64,000 nucleotides of DNA from NCBI GenBank assembly GCA_025462885.1, contig JAOAPN010000003.1:62001-126000 (forward strand). Direction: 5' to 3'. The stretch comes from Acidobacteriaceae bacterium (GTDB taxonomy: Bacteria > Acidobacteriota > Terriglobia > Terriglobales > Acidobacteriaceae). The translations under genes and the position numbers were made by a program. Under the pieces are notes generated by a model. That model ran no database searches, was not told where the DNA came from, and worked only from the letters and a program-made list of their open reading frames with translations. Within the stretch, counting starts at the first letter, position 1. Each line of letters starts with the position of its first letter. This document shows, piece after piece, positions 44,605 through 53,277 of the stretch.

Positions 44605-45978
44605 ATGAATAGGATCGACCGTTCGCGCTTTGCTTCTTGTTTCCTGATGCTCGCAGTGATGTGTTCCGGGGCGTTCGGCACTCGGATGGCTTCAGCGCAG
44701 GTCGTAAAAGACCGCCAGGTGATCGTCATCTCGGTCGACGGCATGACTCCTGTCGAATACGAAGATCCGCAAGGCCATTCCCTCAAGATTCCGAACCTCG
44801 CCGCGATGCGCTCTGGCGGCTGCGCCTCGCCGGGAGTTGTGAACACGCTACCGGCGAGCACGTATCCGAACCACACCGCGATGATCACCGGTGTTCCTCC
44901 GGCGTTGCACGGAGTGGTGAGCAACACGCCGATCGATCCGTTCAACCTGGAGAATGGCGGCTGGTACTACTACGCCGACAAGATCCAGGTTCCGACGATC
45001 TGGCAGGCGATGCGCAAAGCGGGCGTAAAGACGGCCGCCGTCTCGTGGCCGGTGACGGTCGGCGCGGAGGTGGACTACCTGCTGCCGGAGTACCGGCCGG
45101 TCAGGACCGAGGAGGACGCGGCGCTGCTGCGGGCGATTTCCACTCCCGGTTTGTTTCGCGAGGCAGAGACCGCCGGCGCAGGACACGGGCGCAAGATGGG
45201 CGATGCCTGGCGCGTCGCGGCTGTGCTCGACATCCTCAAGACGCATCAGCCGCAGGTCCTGTTTCTGCACCTGAGCGATCTCGATGAAGTGCAGCACAAG
45301 TACGGTCCGCACACTCCGGAGACCCATGCGGAGTTGGAGACGATCGACGCGGAGATCGGTCAGATCCGGGCGTTCGTGGACGCCAGCGGCAAGGGCAAGA
45401 ACACCGCGTGGATGATCGTGTCGGATCATGGGTTCCTCGGCGTGTCGAAGCAGATGCATCCGATGGTCGCGCTGCGTGAAGCTGGCTTGATCACGACCGA
45501 TGCAAGCGGCAAGGTGACGTCTTGGAAGGTTTATCCGCGCAACTCGACCGGGTCGTTCTTTCTGGAGACGAAGGACAAGGGCGACAGCGCCAGCGCCGCG
45601 AAGGCGACTGCGATCATGCAGGAGCTGGCGAAAGACCCTGCGAACGGCATTGCGAAGATCGATACGGCGGAAGATCTGAAGGCGCTCGGTGCAGATCCGG
45701 ATGCGTTTCTGGCGGTTGAAGCTGCGCCGGGATTCGGATTCGGAAACAGCATTACGGGATCGTTGCGGACGGAGGGCGGCCAGAAGGGCGCTCACGGTTA
45801 TAGCCCTTCGTATCCAGAGATGCATTCTTCCCTGATCCTGTTTGGTGCCGGTGTTGCTCCCTGCAAGTCGCTTGAGAATGCGCGGATCGTCGATGTGGGT
45901 CCGACAGCGGCTGCTCTGCTGGGCGTGACGATGCCGCAGGTGCAGGGTGTTGTTCTGGACCATGTGGGAAGTCGCTAG
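44605..45978 (+). CDS. exported nucleotide pyrophosphatase/phosphodiesterase family protein
   Basis: Alkaline-phosphatase-superfamily enzyme of 457 residues with a signal peptide (SCFLMLAVMCSGAFGTRMASAQ). Metal and nucleophile motifs are VIVISVDGMTP (Asp), LPASTYPNHTAMITG (Thr nucleophile, Asn), LHLSDLDEVQHKYGPH (Asp, His), MIVSDHGFLG (Asp-His) and KGAHGYSPSYPEMH (His). The set of two-zinc ligands is complete. Family members cleave phosphodiester or pyrophosphate bonds of nucleotides or lipids outside the cytoplasm. A six-codon upstream frame (44592-44612) overlaps its start codon and could affect initiation. Confidence 0.88.
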   Translation: MNRIDRSRFASCFLMLAVMCSGAFGTRMASAQVVKDRQVIVISVDGMTPVEYEDPQGHSLKIPNLAAMRSGGCASPGVVNTLPASTYPNHTAMITGVPPALHGVVSNTPIDPFNLENGGWYYYADKIQVPTIWQAMRKAGVKTAAVSWPVTVGAEVDYLLPEYRPVRTEEDAALLRAISTPGLFREAETAGAGHGRKMGDAWRVAAVLDILKTHQPQVLFLHLSDLDEVQHKYGPHTPETHAELETIDAEIGQIRAFVDASGKGKNTAWMIVSDHGFLGVSKQMHPMVALREAGLITTDASGKVTSWKVYPRNSTGSFFLETKDKGDSASAAKATAIMQELAKDPANGIAKIDTAEDLKALGADPDAFLAVEAAPGFGFGNSITGSLRTEGGQKGAHGYSPSYPEMHSSLILFGAGVAPCKSLENARIVDVGPTAAALLGVTMPQVQGVVLDHVGSR

Positions 45979-46052
45979 GCGAATGGTTCGCTTGCGGGTT
46001 CATAATGGTTCGAGATTTTTGAATTCGATTTCGTTTGCGAGGTATTGCTGCT

Positions 46053-47600
46053 ATGTCCACTGCTGTCACTCCTGATCTGAATCTGAAGACGCCGTCCTCC
46101 GAAACTGTTCCCACTGTCACGCATTGGATCGGCGGCAAGCCGGTCGCTGGTGTTTCGGGGCGAACGAGCGATGTGTACAACCCGGCCACCGGGCAGGTGC
46201 AGGCCAAGGTTCCGCTGGCAAATAAGGCAGAGATGGATGTCGTGGTCGCTGCCGCTCGTGCTGCTGCTCCGGGTTGGGGGGCTCAGCCTCCGCTGCGGCG
46301 GGCGCGGGTGCTGTTCCGCTTTCGGGAGCTGTTTGAGCAGCACCTGGATGAGTTCGCAGCGATCATCACGTCTGAGCACGGCAAGGTACTTTCGGACGCG
46401 AAGGGCGAGGCGACGCGCGGACTCGAAGTGGTTGAGTTTGCCACTGGCATTCCGCACCTCTTGAAGGGCGAGTTCTCCGAGCAGGTTGGCACGGACATCG
46501 ACAGTTGGTCGATGCGGCAACCGCTGGGCGTGGTTGCGGGTATTACTCCGTTCAATTTTCCGGCGATGGTGCCGATGTGGATGTTTCCGGTCGCGTTGGC
46601 GTGTGGGAACTGCTTTATCCTCAAGCCGAGCGAGCGGGACCCCAGCGCTTCCTTGCTGATTGCGCGACTGTTGAAAGAAGCCGGACTCCCGGATGGCGTC
46701 TTCAGCGTGGTGCATGGCGACAAGGAAGCTGTGGATCTGATCCTCGAACATCCGGGGATCGCGGCGGTGAGTTTCGTCGGTTCGACGCCGATTGCAGAGT
46801 ACGTGTATCAAAAAGGAACTTCGCACGGAAAACGGGTACAAGCTCTGGGCGGTGCGAAGAACCACATGATCGTGATGCCGGATGCGGACCTCGACCAGGC
46901 GGCGGATGCACTGGTGGGCGCGGCGTACGGCTCCGCCGGCGAGCGTTGCATGGCGATTTCGGTCGCGGTCGCGGTGACGAATGCCACTGCCGATGCGCTG
47001 ATCGAGAAGCTGAAGCCGCGCATTGCCAAGCTGCAGATCTCTCCCGGAACCGAAGCGGGCGCGGAGCTTGGGCCGCTGGTGACCGGGATCCATCTGGACA
47101 AGGTGAAGAGCTACGTCGCCCTCGGCAAGACCGAAGGCGCGGAGCTGCTGGTGGATGGCCGGGAGGCGTCGCTGCCGCGGGGAGAAGGGTTCTTCCTCGG
47201 AGCCTGCCTGTTCGACCATGTGAAGCCGGAGATGCGTATCTATAAAGAAGAGATCTTTGGACCGGTGCTGGGGATCGTTCGCGCGAATACCTTTGAGACC
47301 GCGATGGAGTTGATCAACGACCACGAGTTCGGCAATGGCACGTCGATCTTCACACGCGATGGCGATACGGCAAGGAACTTCGCCCATAACGTGCAGGTCG
47401 GAATGGTCGGCATCAATGTTCCGATTCCGGTGCCGATGGCGTTCCATAGCTTCGGCGGGTGGAAGCGTTCGCTGTTCGGCGACCACGCAATGCACGGGCC
47501 GGAGGGCGTTCGCTTCTACACGCGGATCAAGACCGTCACAGCGCGGTGGCCTACCGGGATTCGTGTAGGAGTGGATACGTCCATGCCCACGCTGGGGTAG
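46053..47600 (+). CDS. mmsA: methylmalonate-semialdehyde dehydrogenase (CoA-acylating)
   Basis: Cytosolic aldehyde dehydrogenase of about 515 residues that converts methylmalonate or malonate semialdehyde to propionyl- or acetyl-CoA with NAD and CoA, in valine, inositol or beta-alanine breakdown. Motifs are [76 protein letters not shown], catalytic Cys in [14 protein letters not shown] and [33 protein letters not shown] and the GERCMA context are specific to MmsA/IolA rather than other aldehyde dehydrogenases. ATG 46053 follows GAGG. The downstream terminator suggests a single-gene transcript. Confidence 0.94.
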   Translation: MSTAVTPDLNLKTPSSETVPTVTHWIGGKPVAGVSGRTSDVYNPATGQVQAKVPLANKAEMDVVVAAARAAAPGWGAQPPLRRARVLFRFRELFEQHLDEFAAIITSEHGKVLSDAKGEATRGLEVVEFATGIPHLLKGEFSEQVGTDIDSWSMRQPLGVVAGITPFNFPAMVPMWMFPVALACGNCFILKPSERDPSASLLIARLLKEAGLPDGVFSVVHGDKEAVDLILEHPGIAAVSFVGSTPIAEYVYQKGTSHGKRVQALGGAKNHMIVMPDADLDQAADALVGAAYGSAGERCMAISVAVAVTNATADALIEKLKPRIAKLQISPGTEAGAELGPLVTGIHLDKVKSYVALGKTEGAELLVDGREASLPRGEGFFLGACLFDHVKPEMRIYKEEIFGPVLGIVRANTFETAMELINDHEFGNGTSIFTRDGDTARNFAHNVQVGMVGINVPIPVPMAFHSFGGWKRSLFGDHAMHGPEGVRFYTRIKTVTARWPTGIRVGVDTSMPTLG

Positions 47601-47674
47601 TACCCCCACCCATATTTCGTCAAAGTCCTGCAAACAAATGGCTTAATTCTAAAGTATTGATCTGTAACGAGTTA

Positions 47675-47696
47675 GGCCCGGCTGGGTAGCCGGGCC
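47675..47696 (+). terminator. intrinsic terminator after mmsA
   Basis: A 9-bp perfect stem GGCCCGGCT / AGCCGGGCC with a GGGT loop, followed by CTCTTGTTTGT, 74 bp after the mmsA stop. Confidence 0.85.
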
Positions 47697-47842
47697 CTCT
47701 TGTTTGTGACTCTGGTTTCTATTTTACGAGATCGGGTGAAACTAAAATGCCACTTTTTTTGATTTTTTATCTGTTGGTGGAGCTTGGGTTGCGGGGATTT
47801 TAGGGGGATTTGGGGGTTGACAGGTTTTTGCGTGTAAGAGCC

Positions 47843-47898
47843 AAGTGCGCCCTGACGCCGGGCGGGCGCCACTTCGTGGTGTATTGGACGCTTCGCGT
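47843..47898. repeat. 56-bp repeat, copy 1
   Basis: This stretch matches 53265-53320 at 55 of 56 positions in the same orientation. It contains a 5' stem (AAGTGCGCCC with GGGCGC-C-ACTT, one bulge) and two small hairpins (CCAC-TTC-GTGG and ACGC-TTC-GCGT). Its last base is the final base of the TPR gene's stop codon on the opposite strand. It is intergenic apart from that base. Confidence 0.85.
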
Positions 47899-49547
47899 TA
47901 GAGGCTTTCTATCTTTAATAGGGTGTCGGCTTGTTTCCAGGCTTGGTCGAACTGGGTCTTGACCAGCGCGGCGTCGGCCTCGCGGTGTTGCTGAAGGAGG
48001 CTTTGGTGCAGACCGAAGAGGGAGCGGCCGTTATTAGGGTTTTGTTCGAGGTCGCGGCGGAAGACGGCTTCAGCTTCGGTGGCCTGGTGGTTGCGGAGGA
48101 GGGCTCCGCCGAGAGATTCGCGGACCGGATAATACCAGTCAGCAGGCTCGTTGTAGGCGAAGGTGTCGAGCAGGGTGACGGCCTGCCGCCAGAGGGCAAT
48201 AGCGTGGGGGCGGTCGCTCTTGGCCTCGGCGATGCGAGCGTCCAGTGCGGTGAGGGCTAACTGGAAGGCTGACTTGGCGGGGTTGTTGAAGTCGGGGATC
48301 GCGTCGGCGGGGATGGCGGCTAGGTAGGTGGCGAGGGCTTCGCGCTCGATGGCAGCCTTCGGGAGCTGGTTGGTGGCGGCGTAGGCAGCTCCGCGAGCGT
48401 AGTGGAACATGGCGTTGAGAACGGGGAGATCCTTGCCGGGCAGCGGAGTCTTGAGGATGGTGTCCCACTGGGCGAAGCGCACCATCACCCAGGGCTGGGT
48501 GGGGAGATACCACTCCATCATGCGGGAGGCGGGGACCTGCGGGGCTACCTGGGTGACGAGTTCCGTAGCCGCGCGGCCGGCACAGGCGGCGTTGCCTTCC
48601 ATGCTGCAGGCAGAGGCGAGGAAGTGCATGTTGTGGGTGTAGTACATGCTGAAGTACATGTTGGGTACGTCTTCGATGTGCTGGGCACGGAAGTAGGCGC
48701 GGTCGGCTTCGACGGCGCGTTCGTTGGAGAGGGCGGAGTCGTTGAAGTCGCCCACGCGCTGGTAGATGTGGGCCGGCATATGGACGAGGTGGCCGGCGGT
48801 GGGGGCGAGGGTTTCAAGCCGCTTGGCGCTGGGCAGGGCGAGGGACGGGTCGGCAGAAGCTTCCACCGCGTGGATGAGGAAGTGATTGGCTCCGACATGG
48901 CTGGGGTCGCGCAACAGCACGGACTGTAGCGTCTCGACGATCTTTGGAGTGCCCTCTTTCGGCTTTCCGTCGGCGGTCCAAAGCTGCCAGGGATGAAGAT
49001 CCATCATGCTTTCTGCGTAGAGGGTGGCGGCGTCGAGATCGTCGGGGTGTTTGGTGACGAGGCCGGCCATGGCTTTGCTGTAGTTCTCGCCGAGGACTTT
49101 GAGGTCGTGGTTTGCGGCCTGGGCGTAGCGGGTGCTGAGAGCTTCGATGTAGTCGGCCTCGATGGCGGGGCCGCCGGCGGCAAGCTGCTTTGCCTTGGTG
49201 ATGGCGTTGAAGGCTTGCTGTTCGCGGGCGTGGCCGATGTCGATGTCGTTGTAGTTGGGGCCTACGGCGAGGGCGACTCCCCAGAGTGGCATGGGGGCTT
49301 TGGGGTCGAGGTCGGCTGCCTTCTGGAAGGAGCGGCGGGCCTCGTCGTGGTTGAACGCGAAGAGGTAGTCCATGCCCTGATCGAAGAATTTCTGGGCTTC
49401 GGGATTGGTGGTGCGGATGATGTGCTGGGAGTTGCCGAGGCCAGCGACGAGGGGGACGGGACGGGTGTCGGGAGCCGGGATCGGCATGGTCATCTGGGCG
49501 AAGGCGAGGCAGGGGGTCAGGAGGAAGAGTGCAGCGTAGGTCTTCAT
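47898..49547 (-). CDS. exported tetratricopeptide-repeat protein
   Basis: Secreted or periplasmic helical repeat protein of about 549 residues. A signal peptide (YAALFLLTPCLAFAQ) precedes TPR-like units, for example FFDQGMDYLFAFNHDEARRSFQKAADLDPKAP written here only in part as FAFNHDEARRSFQ, LAFTPTAGHLVHMPAHIYQRVG-type segments (HLVHMPAHIYQRVGDF is clear), and a C-terminal EAEAVFRRDLEQNPNNGRSL unit. Proteins of this kind are widespread in soil bacteria and usually annotated only as TPR proteins; their partner is unknown. ATG 49547 has AAGGACG upstream. It lies 66 bp downstream of cinA on the same strand. Confidence 0.82.
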   Translation of the reverse strand: MKTYAALFLLTPCLAFAQMTMPIPAPDTRPVPLVAGLGNSQHIIRTTNPEAQKFFDQGMDYLFAFNHDEARRSFQKAADLDPKAPMPLWGVALAVGPNYNDIDIGHAREQQAFNAITKAKQLAAGGPAIEADYIEALSTRYAQAANHDLKVLGENYSKAMAGLVTKHPDDLDAATLYAESMMDLHPWQLWTADGKPKEGTPKIVETLQSVLLRDPSHVGANHFLIHAVEASADPSLALPSAKRLETLAPTAGHLVHMPAHIYQRVGDFNDSALSNERAVEADRAYFRAQHIEDVPNMYFSMYYTHNMHFLASACSMEGNAACAGRAATELVTQVAPQVPASRMMEWYLPTQPWVMVRFAQWDTILKTPLPGKDLPVLNAMFHYARGAAYAATNQLPKAAIEREALATYLAAIPADAIPDFNNPAKSAFQLALTALDARIAEAKSDRPHAIALWRQAVTLLDTFAYNEPADWYYPVRESLGGALLRNHQATEAEAVFRRDLEQNPNNGRSLFGLHQSLLQQHREADAALVKTQFDQAWKQADTLLKIESL

Positions 49548-49613
49548 AGTCGTCCTTGTACTGACGATGGTATCGCACCGCTTGGGAGGGGTTCTTTGCA
49601 AGGACGCAGATCG

Positions 49614-50888
49614 CTACAGCAGCAGCCCACGGCGGATGAATTCGAGGGCGTGCTGGCTGGCCCAGAAGCGGATGCGATCGCGGTCGCCGGTGAGTTGGAT
49701 CTCCTTGACTTCCGTGCCGGTGGCGGTGGCCAGGGCGAGGTAGACGAGGCCGACGGGGCGGTGTTCGTCGGGGCCGGGTGCTCCTCCGCTGGGGCCGGCG
49801 AGGCCGGTGATGCCGATCCCGATGGAGGCGCCGGTACGTTGGCGAATGCCTTCGGCGAGGGCGGTTGCGACCTCGGGGCTGACGGAGCCTTTGGAGTCGA
49901 TCGTCTCCTTGGGTACTCCTGCGAAGAGGGTCTTGAGCTCGGTCGTATACACAGTGGCTCCGCCGAGGAAGTTGCGTGAGCTGTTGGGAATGGCGGTGAG
50001 GCGTTCGGCGAAGAGTCCGCCGGTGCAGGATTCGGCGACGGCGAGGGTCAGATTGCGGACGCCCAGGTTGAGCAGGACGATCTCTTCGAGCGATTCACCG
50101 TGCGAGGAGTAGATGGCGTCGACCATCTCGGCTTCGACGCGGCTGGAGAGTTCATCGACGCGGGCCTGCGCGGCTGGGAGGGTGTCGGCGGCGGCGAGGA
50201 AGTGGAGCTGGATCTCGGCGGAACCGGCAAGGATGGTGGTCTCGACGTCGGGATACTGCGTGTAGATAGGGGCGGTGCGGGCGTCGACCAGCGACTCGGG
50301 GATGAGGGCCATGCGGAGCATGCGCTTGGCGAGGAAGCGCGGAGGCAGAGAGGCCGCGAGCAAGGGGACGACCTGCTCGCTGAAGAGCGGCTTGAGCTCC
50401 CGCGGCGGTCCTGGCAGGAGGATCACGATTCTGCGGACGGATGGCGCATCAGAGTGGAAGAGGGTCGTGTCGAGGTATTGGCCGGAGGCGCTGCCGTTCT
50501 TGTTGTCCAGGATAGTCGCGCCCTGCAGGACGTCGGCCTGCTTGGCGTTGTTGGGGGACATGGGGATATTGCGTGCGGCGAAACGCTGGGCAAGGCCGGC
50601 GAGCAGTGCATCGCTGCGCAGGAGCGGAACGCCCAGGGCAGCGGCAGCGGCTTCGCGGGTGAGATCGTCTTCGGTGGGGCCGAGGCCGCCGGAGAAGAGG
50701 ACGATGTCGGCGCGCGAGAGGGCGATGCGGGCGGCGCCGGTAAGGTGGTCGATATTGTCGCCGACGATGGTCTTGAAGGCCACCTGGACGCCGAGATCGT
50801 TGAGGGCTTCGGTGAGGAACAGGGAGTTGGTGTCCTGCCGGTATGGGGTGAGCATCTCGGAGCCGGCAGCAATTATTTCAGCGATCAT
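49614..50888 (-). CDS. cinA: CinA-family nicotinamide-nucleotide amidohydrolase
   Basis: Two-domain cytosolic protein of 424 residues. The N-terminal molybdopterin-binding-like COG1058 domain shows AEIIAAGSEMLTPYRQDTN, VLFSGGLGPTEDDLT and ILLPGPPRELKPLF. The C-terminal amidase domain shows VAESCTGGLFAERLTAIPNSS with the catalytic Ser, GGATVYTTELK, and IGITGLAGPSGGAPGP. It deamidates nicotinamide mononucleotide in pyridine-nucleotide salvage and may also hydrolyse ADP-ribose; in some bacteria it is part of the competence or damage response. Length and motifs are complete. Confidence 0.92.
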   Translation of the reverse strand: MIAEIIAAGSEMLTPYRQDTNSLFLTEALNDLGVQVAFKTIVGDNIDHLTGAARIALSRADIVLFSGGLGPTEDDLTREAAAAALGVPLLRSDALLAGLAQRFAARNIPMSPNNAKQADVLQGATILDNKNGSASGQYLDTTLFHSDAPSVRRIVILLPGPPRELKPLFSEQVVPLLAASLPPRFLAKRMLRMALIPESLVDARTAPIYTQYPDVETTILAGSAEIQLHFLAAADTLPAAQARVDELSSRVEAEMVDAIYSSHGESLEEIVLLNLGVRNLTLAVAESCTGGLFAERLTAIPNSSRNFLGGATVYTTELKTLFAGVPKETIDSKGSVSPEVATALAEGIRQRTGASIGIGITGLAGPSGGAPGPDEHRPVGLVYLALATATGTEVKEIQLTGDRDRIRFWASQHALEFIRRGLLL

Positions 50889-51056
50889 GTTTGCAGTGTT
50901 CCTTAGTAGATGTGCTGCGGTGCTTTGGCTGGAAGCCGCTTCTTATGCAGGGGCGAGCTCATGCCTTTCAAGGCCATTCTTATCGTAGGGCCAAATGTTG
51001 GCGCGAGAACGAAAAGAAAAGCTAATTGCCGGTAGCTTTTCAAGCTGCGAATATCC

Positions 51057-51081
51057 GGAAGGGCATACCTTCAGGTATGCC
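51057..51081 (-). repeat. 25-bp palindromic repeat, copy 1
   Basis: Palindrome with arms around ACC-TTCA-GGT inside GGGC...GCC, flanked by GGAA. Its reverse complement differs at two positions from 51168-51192, and the changes are paired (A/T against G/C), preserving the stem. It belongs to a family with a fixed CTGAAG centre and a variable, complementary stem. Confidence 0.8.
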
Positions 51082-51106
51082 GAAGAGGTCTTTCTCTATC
51101 GGTATG

Positions 51107-51145
51107 TTTTTTTGTCGGTTTGCCGCAGGCAAACCGACAAAAAAA
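51107..51145. terminator. bidirectional terminator with 18-bp stem
   Basis: A perfect stem TTTTTTTGTCGGTTTGCC and its complement around a GCA loop, ending in a long A-tract. The T and A tracts on both sides make it able to end transcription in either direction. It sits centrally between the two inverted 25-bp repeats. Confidence 0.85.
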
Positions 51146-51167
51146 AAAATCAAAATATGTAGCATTT

Positions 51168-51192
51168 GGCACACCTGAAGGTGTGCCCTTCC
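51168..51192 (+). repeat. 25-bp palindromic repeat, copy 2
   Basis: Begins GGCACACCTGAAGG and ends CCCTTCC. It is inverted with respect to copy 1 and shares the CTGAAG centre with copy 3 at 56309-56333, whose stem differs by compensating changes. Confidence 0.8.
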
Positions 51193-51214
51193 AACGACTG
51201 TAGGTTGAGACTTC

Positions 51215-51634
51215 CTAATAGAGGATCTTGCTTTCGATGAAGCTGTCGGGAGTGCCGTCTTCGGGATTGAGGAAGATGACGTCGCTGGGGTCGCGGCGGG
51301 GAGTATCGACGGCAAAGACGACGAAGGGTTCTTCGAGGATCTCGGGCATGCCGTGGACGGTGTCCTTCTTGAAGAAGATAAGCTGTCCAGGGCCGACCTC
51401 GAAGGGCGTGGTGTCTTCACCGAGGAACATGAGGGCGCGGCCGGAGAGGACGAGGAGGTACTCGTCACAGGTGGCGTGGTAGTGGGCTGGAGCGGGGGTG
51501 TAGGCGCGGAAGACGCGGGCGCTGGCCTGGGCCTCGTCGGTCAGGCGGGTGTCGATCAGCATGGTTGCGGCACTCGCAGGGAAGCTGCGGGCGATGGCGT
51601 GGAGGTCGAAGACGGCGGTTCTATTGGTTGGCAT
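51215..51634 (-). CDS. cupin-domain protein
   Basis: Small single-cupin protein of 139 residues. The metal-site motifs are YHATCDEYLLVLSG (His, Glu) and FFKKDTVHGMPEI (His), matching the two cupin boxes, with GPGQLIFFKK in the barrel. Function is unknown; such proteins bind small ligands or act as dioxygenases or isomerases. No signal peptide is seen. ATG 51634 was chosen because upstream codons run into the 140-bp repeat and are not protein-like. Confidence 0.85.
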   Translation of the reverse strand: MPTNRTAVFDLHAIARSFPASAATMLIDTRLTDEAQASARVFRAYTPAPAHYHATCDEYLLVLSGRALMFLGEDTTPFEVGPGQLIFFKKDTVHGMPEILEEPFVVFAVDTPRRDPSDVIFLNPEDGTPDSFIESKILY

Positions 51635-51694
51635 GGTGGCTCTGGAGAGGTGGGATTTACTCTGCAAGAACGATAGCACCGCTGCGCGCGTCTG

Positions 51695-51834
51695 CTGCGC
51701 GCAGGGCGGTCCTTTTCGTGGCGGGTATGGAATGCGTCGGTCCTCCCGTTGGTCGGCACGGAGTCTTGCTTGCGACCATCGGGAGCACCCTGCGAAGCTC
51801 AATACACGTCATGAAATGACCGCCGCCCGCGCAG
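51695..51834 (+). repeat. 140-bp double-palindrome element, copy 1
   Basis: Outer arms near GGGCGGTC and GACCGCC at its ends are inverted repeats. An inner stem pairs CTCCCGTTGGTCG (51743-51755) with CGACCATCGGGAG (51773-51785), one mismatch, around a 17-base loop. The whole element aligns with the reverse complement of 54864-55002. It is intergenic between the cupin and YceI genes. Confidence 0.85.
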
Positions 51835-51853
51835 GGGCCCTTAAACGTTTGCA

Positions 51854-51894
51854 CCCCACGCTTCGCGATGAGGCTACGAAGAATGGGGCACCCG
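51854..51894 (+). repeat. 41-bp palindromic repeat, copy 1
   Basis: Begins CCCCACGCTTCGCGATGA and ends AATGGGGCACCCG. It aligns without gaps to 57191-57231 and is partly self-complementary (CCCCA...TGGGG, TTCG...CGAA). Confidence 0.8.
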
Positions 51895-51929
51895 GGCTTC
51901 AGGGCCGGAAGATTGCAAACGCAGTTTGA

Positions 51930-52529
51930 TTACTGCTTGTCGATCTCTACGTCGATGGTGAACTTCACTTCGTCGCCGACGGCGGCGTTGGCAGCGGACT
52001 TGGTGCCGAACTCGAAGTCTTTGCGGTTCAGCTTGCCGGTGGCGGAGAAGCCGCTGATCAGGATGCCCTTCTGGTTCTTCTGCGGTGCGCTGGGGCCGTC
52101 GAGGTCGAGCGTGATGCTCTTGGTTACGCCACCGAGGGTCAGGTCGCCGACGAGCTTGAGATTGCCGGCTGTGCCGGTGATAGCAGTGGACTTGAAGAGG
52201 ACCTGCGGGTTCTTCGCAACGTCGAAGAAGTCGGGCGACTTGAGGTGCTTGTCCCGTGCCTCAGTACCGGTGGAGACGGTGGTTGCATCCAGGGTGGCTG
52301 CGACGGAGGATTTGGTGATGTCCTTCTCGTTGAGAGTGACGGTGCCGGTGACGCTGCCAATGGAGCCGCGGACCGTGCTGACGGCCATGTGGCGGATCTG
52401 GAAATTTGCACCGGAGTGGGCGGGATCGATGGTCCAGGTGGAGGTCTGGGCGTTGAGGCCGGTGGCGGCCAGGGTGACTCCGGCGAATGCGAGCGTCAGG
52501 AAAAGTTTGTGCTTCATTTCGTGCTTCAT
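51930..52529 (-). CDS. YceI-family lipid-binding protein
   Basis: Exported lipocalin-like protein of about 199 residues. A signal peptide (KLFLTLAFAGVTLAATGLNAQ) precedes the YceI barrel: TWTIDPAHSGANFQIRHM, VRGSIGSVTGTV, DATTVSTGTEARDKHLKSPDFFD and LKLVGDLTLGGVTKSITLD. YceI proteins bind polyisoprenoid or amphipathic chains in the periplasm and often respond to stress or alkaline pH. ATG 52529 has GAGGA eight bases upstream. It is divergent from a TetR gene with two identical-pattern operators between them, so it is probably repressed by that protein. Confidence 0.9.
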   Translation of the reverse strand: MKHEMKHKLFLTLAFAGVTLAATGLNAQTSTWTIDPAHSGANFQIRHMAVSTVRGSIGSVTGTVTLNEKDITKSSVAATLDATTVSTGTEARDKHLKSPDFFDVAKNPQVLFKSTAITGTAGNLKLVGDLTLGGVTKSITLDLDGPSAPQKNQKGILISGFSATGKLNRKDFEFGTKSAANAAVGDEVKFTIDVEIDKQ

Positions 52530-52565
52530 GGGTGCTTCCTCGTACTTTCCAGGGCAGAATTTTCG

Positions 52566-52579
52566 ACGACATGTGTCGT
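52566..52579. promoter_or_regulatory. TetR operator candidate, site 1
   Basis: ACGAC-ATGT-GTCGT, an inverted repeat with 5-bp arms and 4-bp centre (6-bp arms if the centre is read as TG). It lies 36 bp from the YceI start. The same arms recur 26 bp away at site 2. Confidence 0.65.
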
Positions 52580-52591
52580 TCGTACATCTAG

Positions 52592-52605
52592 ACGACGGCT
52601 GTCGT
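52592..52605. promoter_or_regulatory. TetR operator candidate, site 2
   Basis: ACGAC-GGCT-GTCGT, the same ACGAC-N4-GTCGT pattern as site 1. The two centres are 26 bp apart, between two and three helical turns, which suits two repressor dimers on adjoining faces. Confidence 0.65.
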
Positions 52606-52656
52606 TTTATAGATTCTTTTTTTACCGGCCGTCCTCTAATAGAATGAAGGGGAATT

Positions 52657-53277
52657 ATGCCTATCTCTGATTGTGAGGTTCGTGACCCGCGGATTCGGCG
52701 GACGCGGCAACTTTTGCAGGGTGCCCTGCAGGAGTTGATGCGGACGAAGAGCTTCGACGAGGTGTCGGTGCAGGACATTACGGACACTGCGACGGTGAAC
52801 CGGGCGACGTTCTACGACCACTACAACGACAAGTTCGCGCTGCTGGATGCGATGGTCGCGGGCGGCTTTCACAAGCTGCTCTCAGAACGGGCGGTGCGGT
52901 ACGACGGGAGTTGTCCGTCGGCTGCGTCTGCGGTGATTCTGGCTACTTCGGACTACCTGCTGCAGATGGCTTCGCACGAAGGCGTATGCCAGAAGCAGAG
53001 CGCGTTCCAGCCGCTGGTGGATGGCGCGATCGTGCGGGCGATTGGCCGGGTTCTCGCGGAGGGGATTCCGGGGAACGAAGACGAGACCGGACTGGGTGGC
53101 GGGATGATCGTTGCCGCAGCGAGCTGGGCTATCTATGGTGCGGTAAAGGAGTGGTTCGACGCGCAGGGACGATGTCCGGTGAACGAGATGGTCGAGCGAG
53201 TGACGAAGCTGATGGTGCCGGTTTTGAGCGCCGGTGGTGCGCCGGAAGAGATGCACGCTTTGCAAAGTGCGCCCTGA
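52657..53277 (+). CDS. TetR/AcrR-family transcriptional regulator
   Basis: Repressor of 206 residues. The helix-turn-helix is DPRIRRTRQLLQGALQEL, then FDEVSVQDITDTATVNRATFYDHY, typical of TetR proteins. The C-terminal ligand-binding half (MVAGGFHKLLSERAV onward) is helical and not diagnostic. ATG 52657 follows GAAGGGGAATT. It is divergent from yceI-like and probably controls both through paired sites. The last codons and the stop lie inside the 56-bp repeat (copy 2), so that element has supplied or replaced the native C-terminus. Confidence 0.9.
   Translation: MPISDCEVRDPRIRRTRQLLQGALQELMRTKSFDEVSVQDITDTATVNRATFYDHYNDKFALLDAMVAGGFHKLLSERAVRYDGSCPSAASAVILATSDYLLQMASHEGVCQKQSAFQPLVDGAIVRAIGRVLAEGIPGNEDETGLGGGMIVAAASWAIYGAVKEWFDAQGRCPVNEMVERVTKLMVPVLSAGGAPEEMHALQSAP

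Larger units (their letters stand above)
50889..51214. other. 326-bp intergenic region rich in hairpins
   Basis: No gene is seen between cinA and the cupin gene. It holds a small hairpin AAAAGCTA / TAGCTTTT (51017-51040), two inverted copies of a 25-bp palindromic repeat (51057-51081 and 51168-51192), and an 18-bp-stem hairpin with T and A tracts between them. Confidence 0.8.

Noticed and set aside
51635..51802. Longer start for the cupin gene
   Set aside because: The extra codons run through the 140-bp repeat and show no protein-like conservation.
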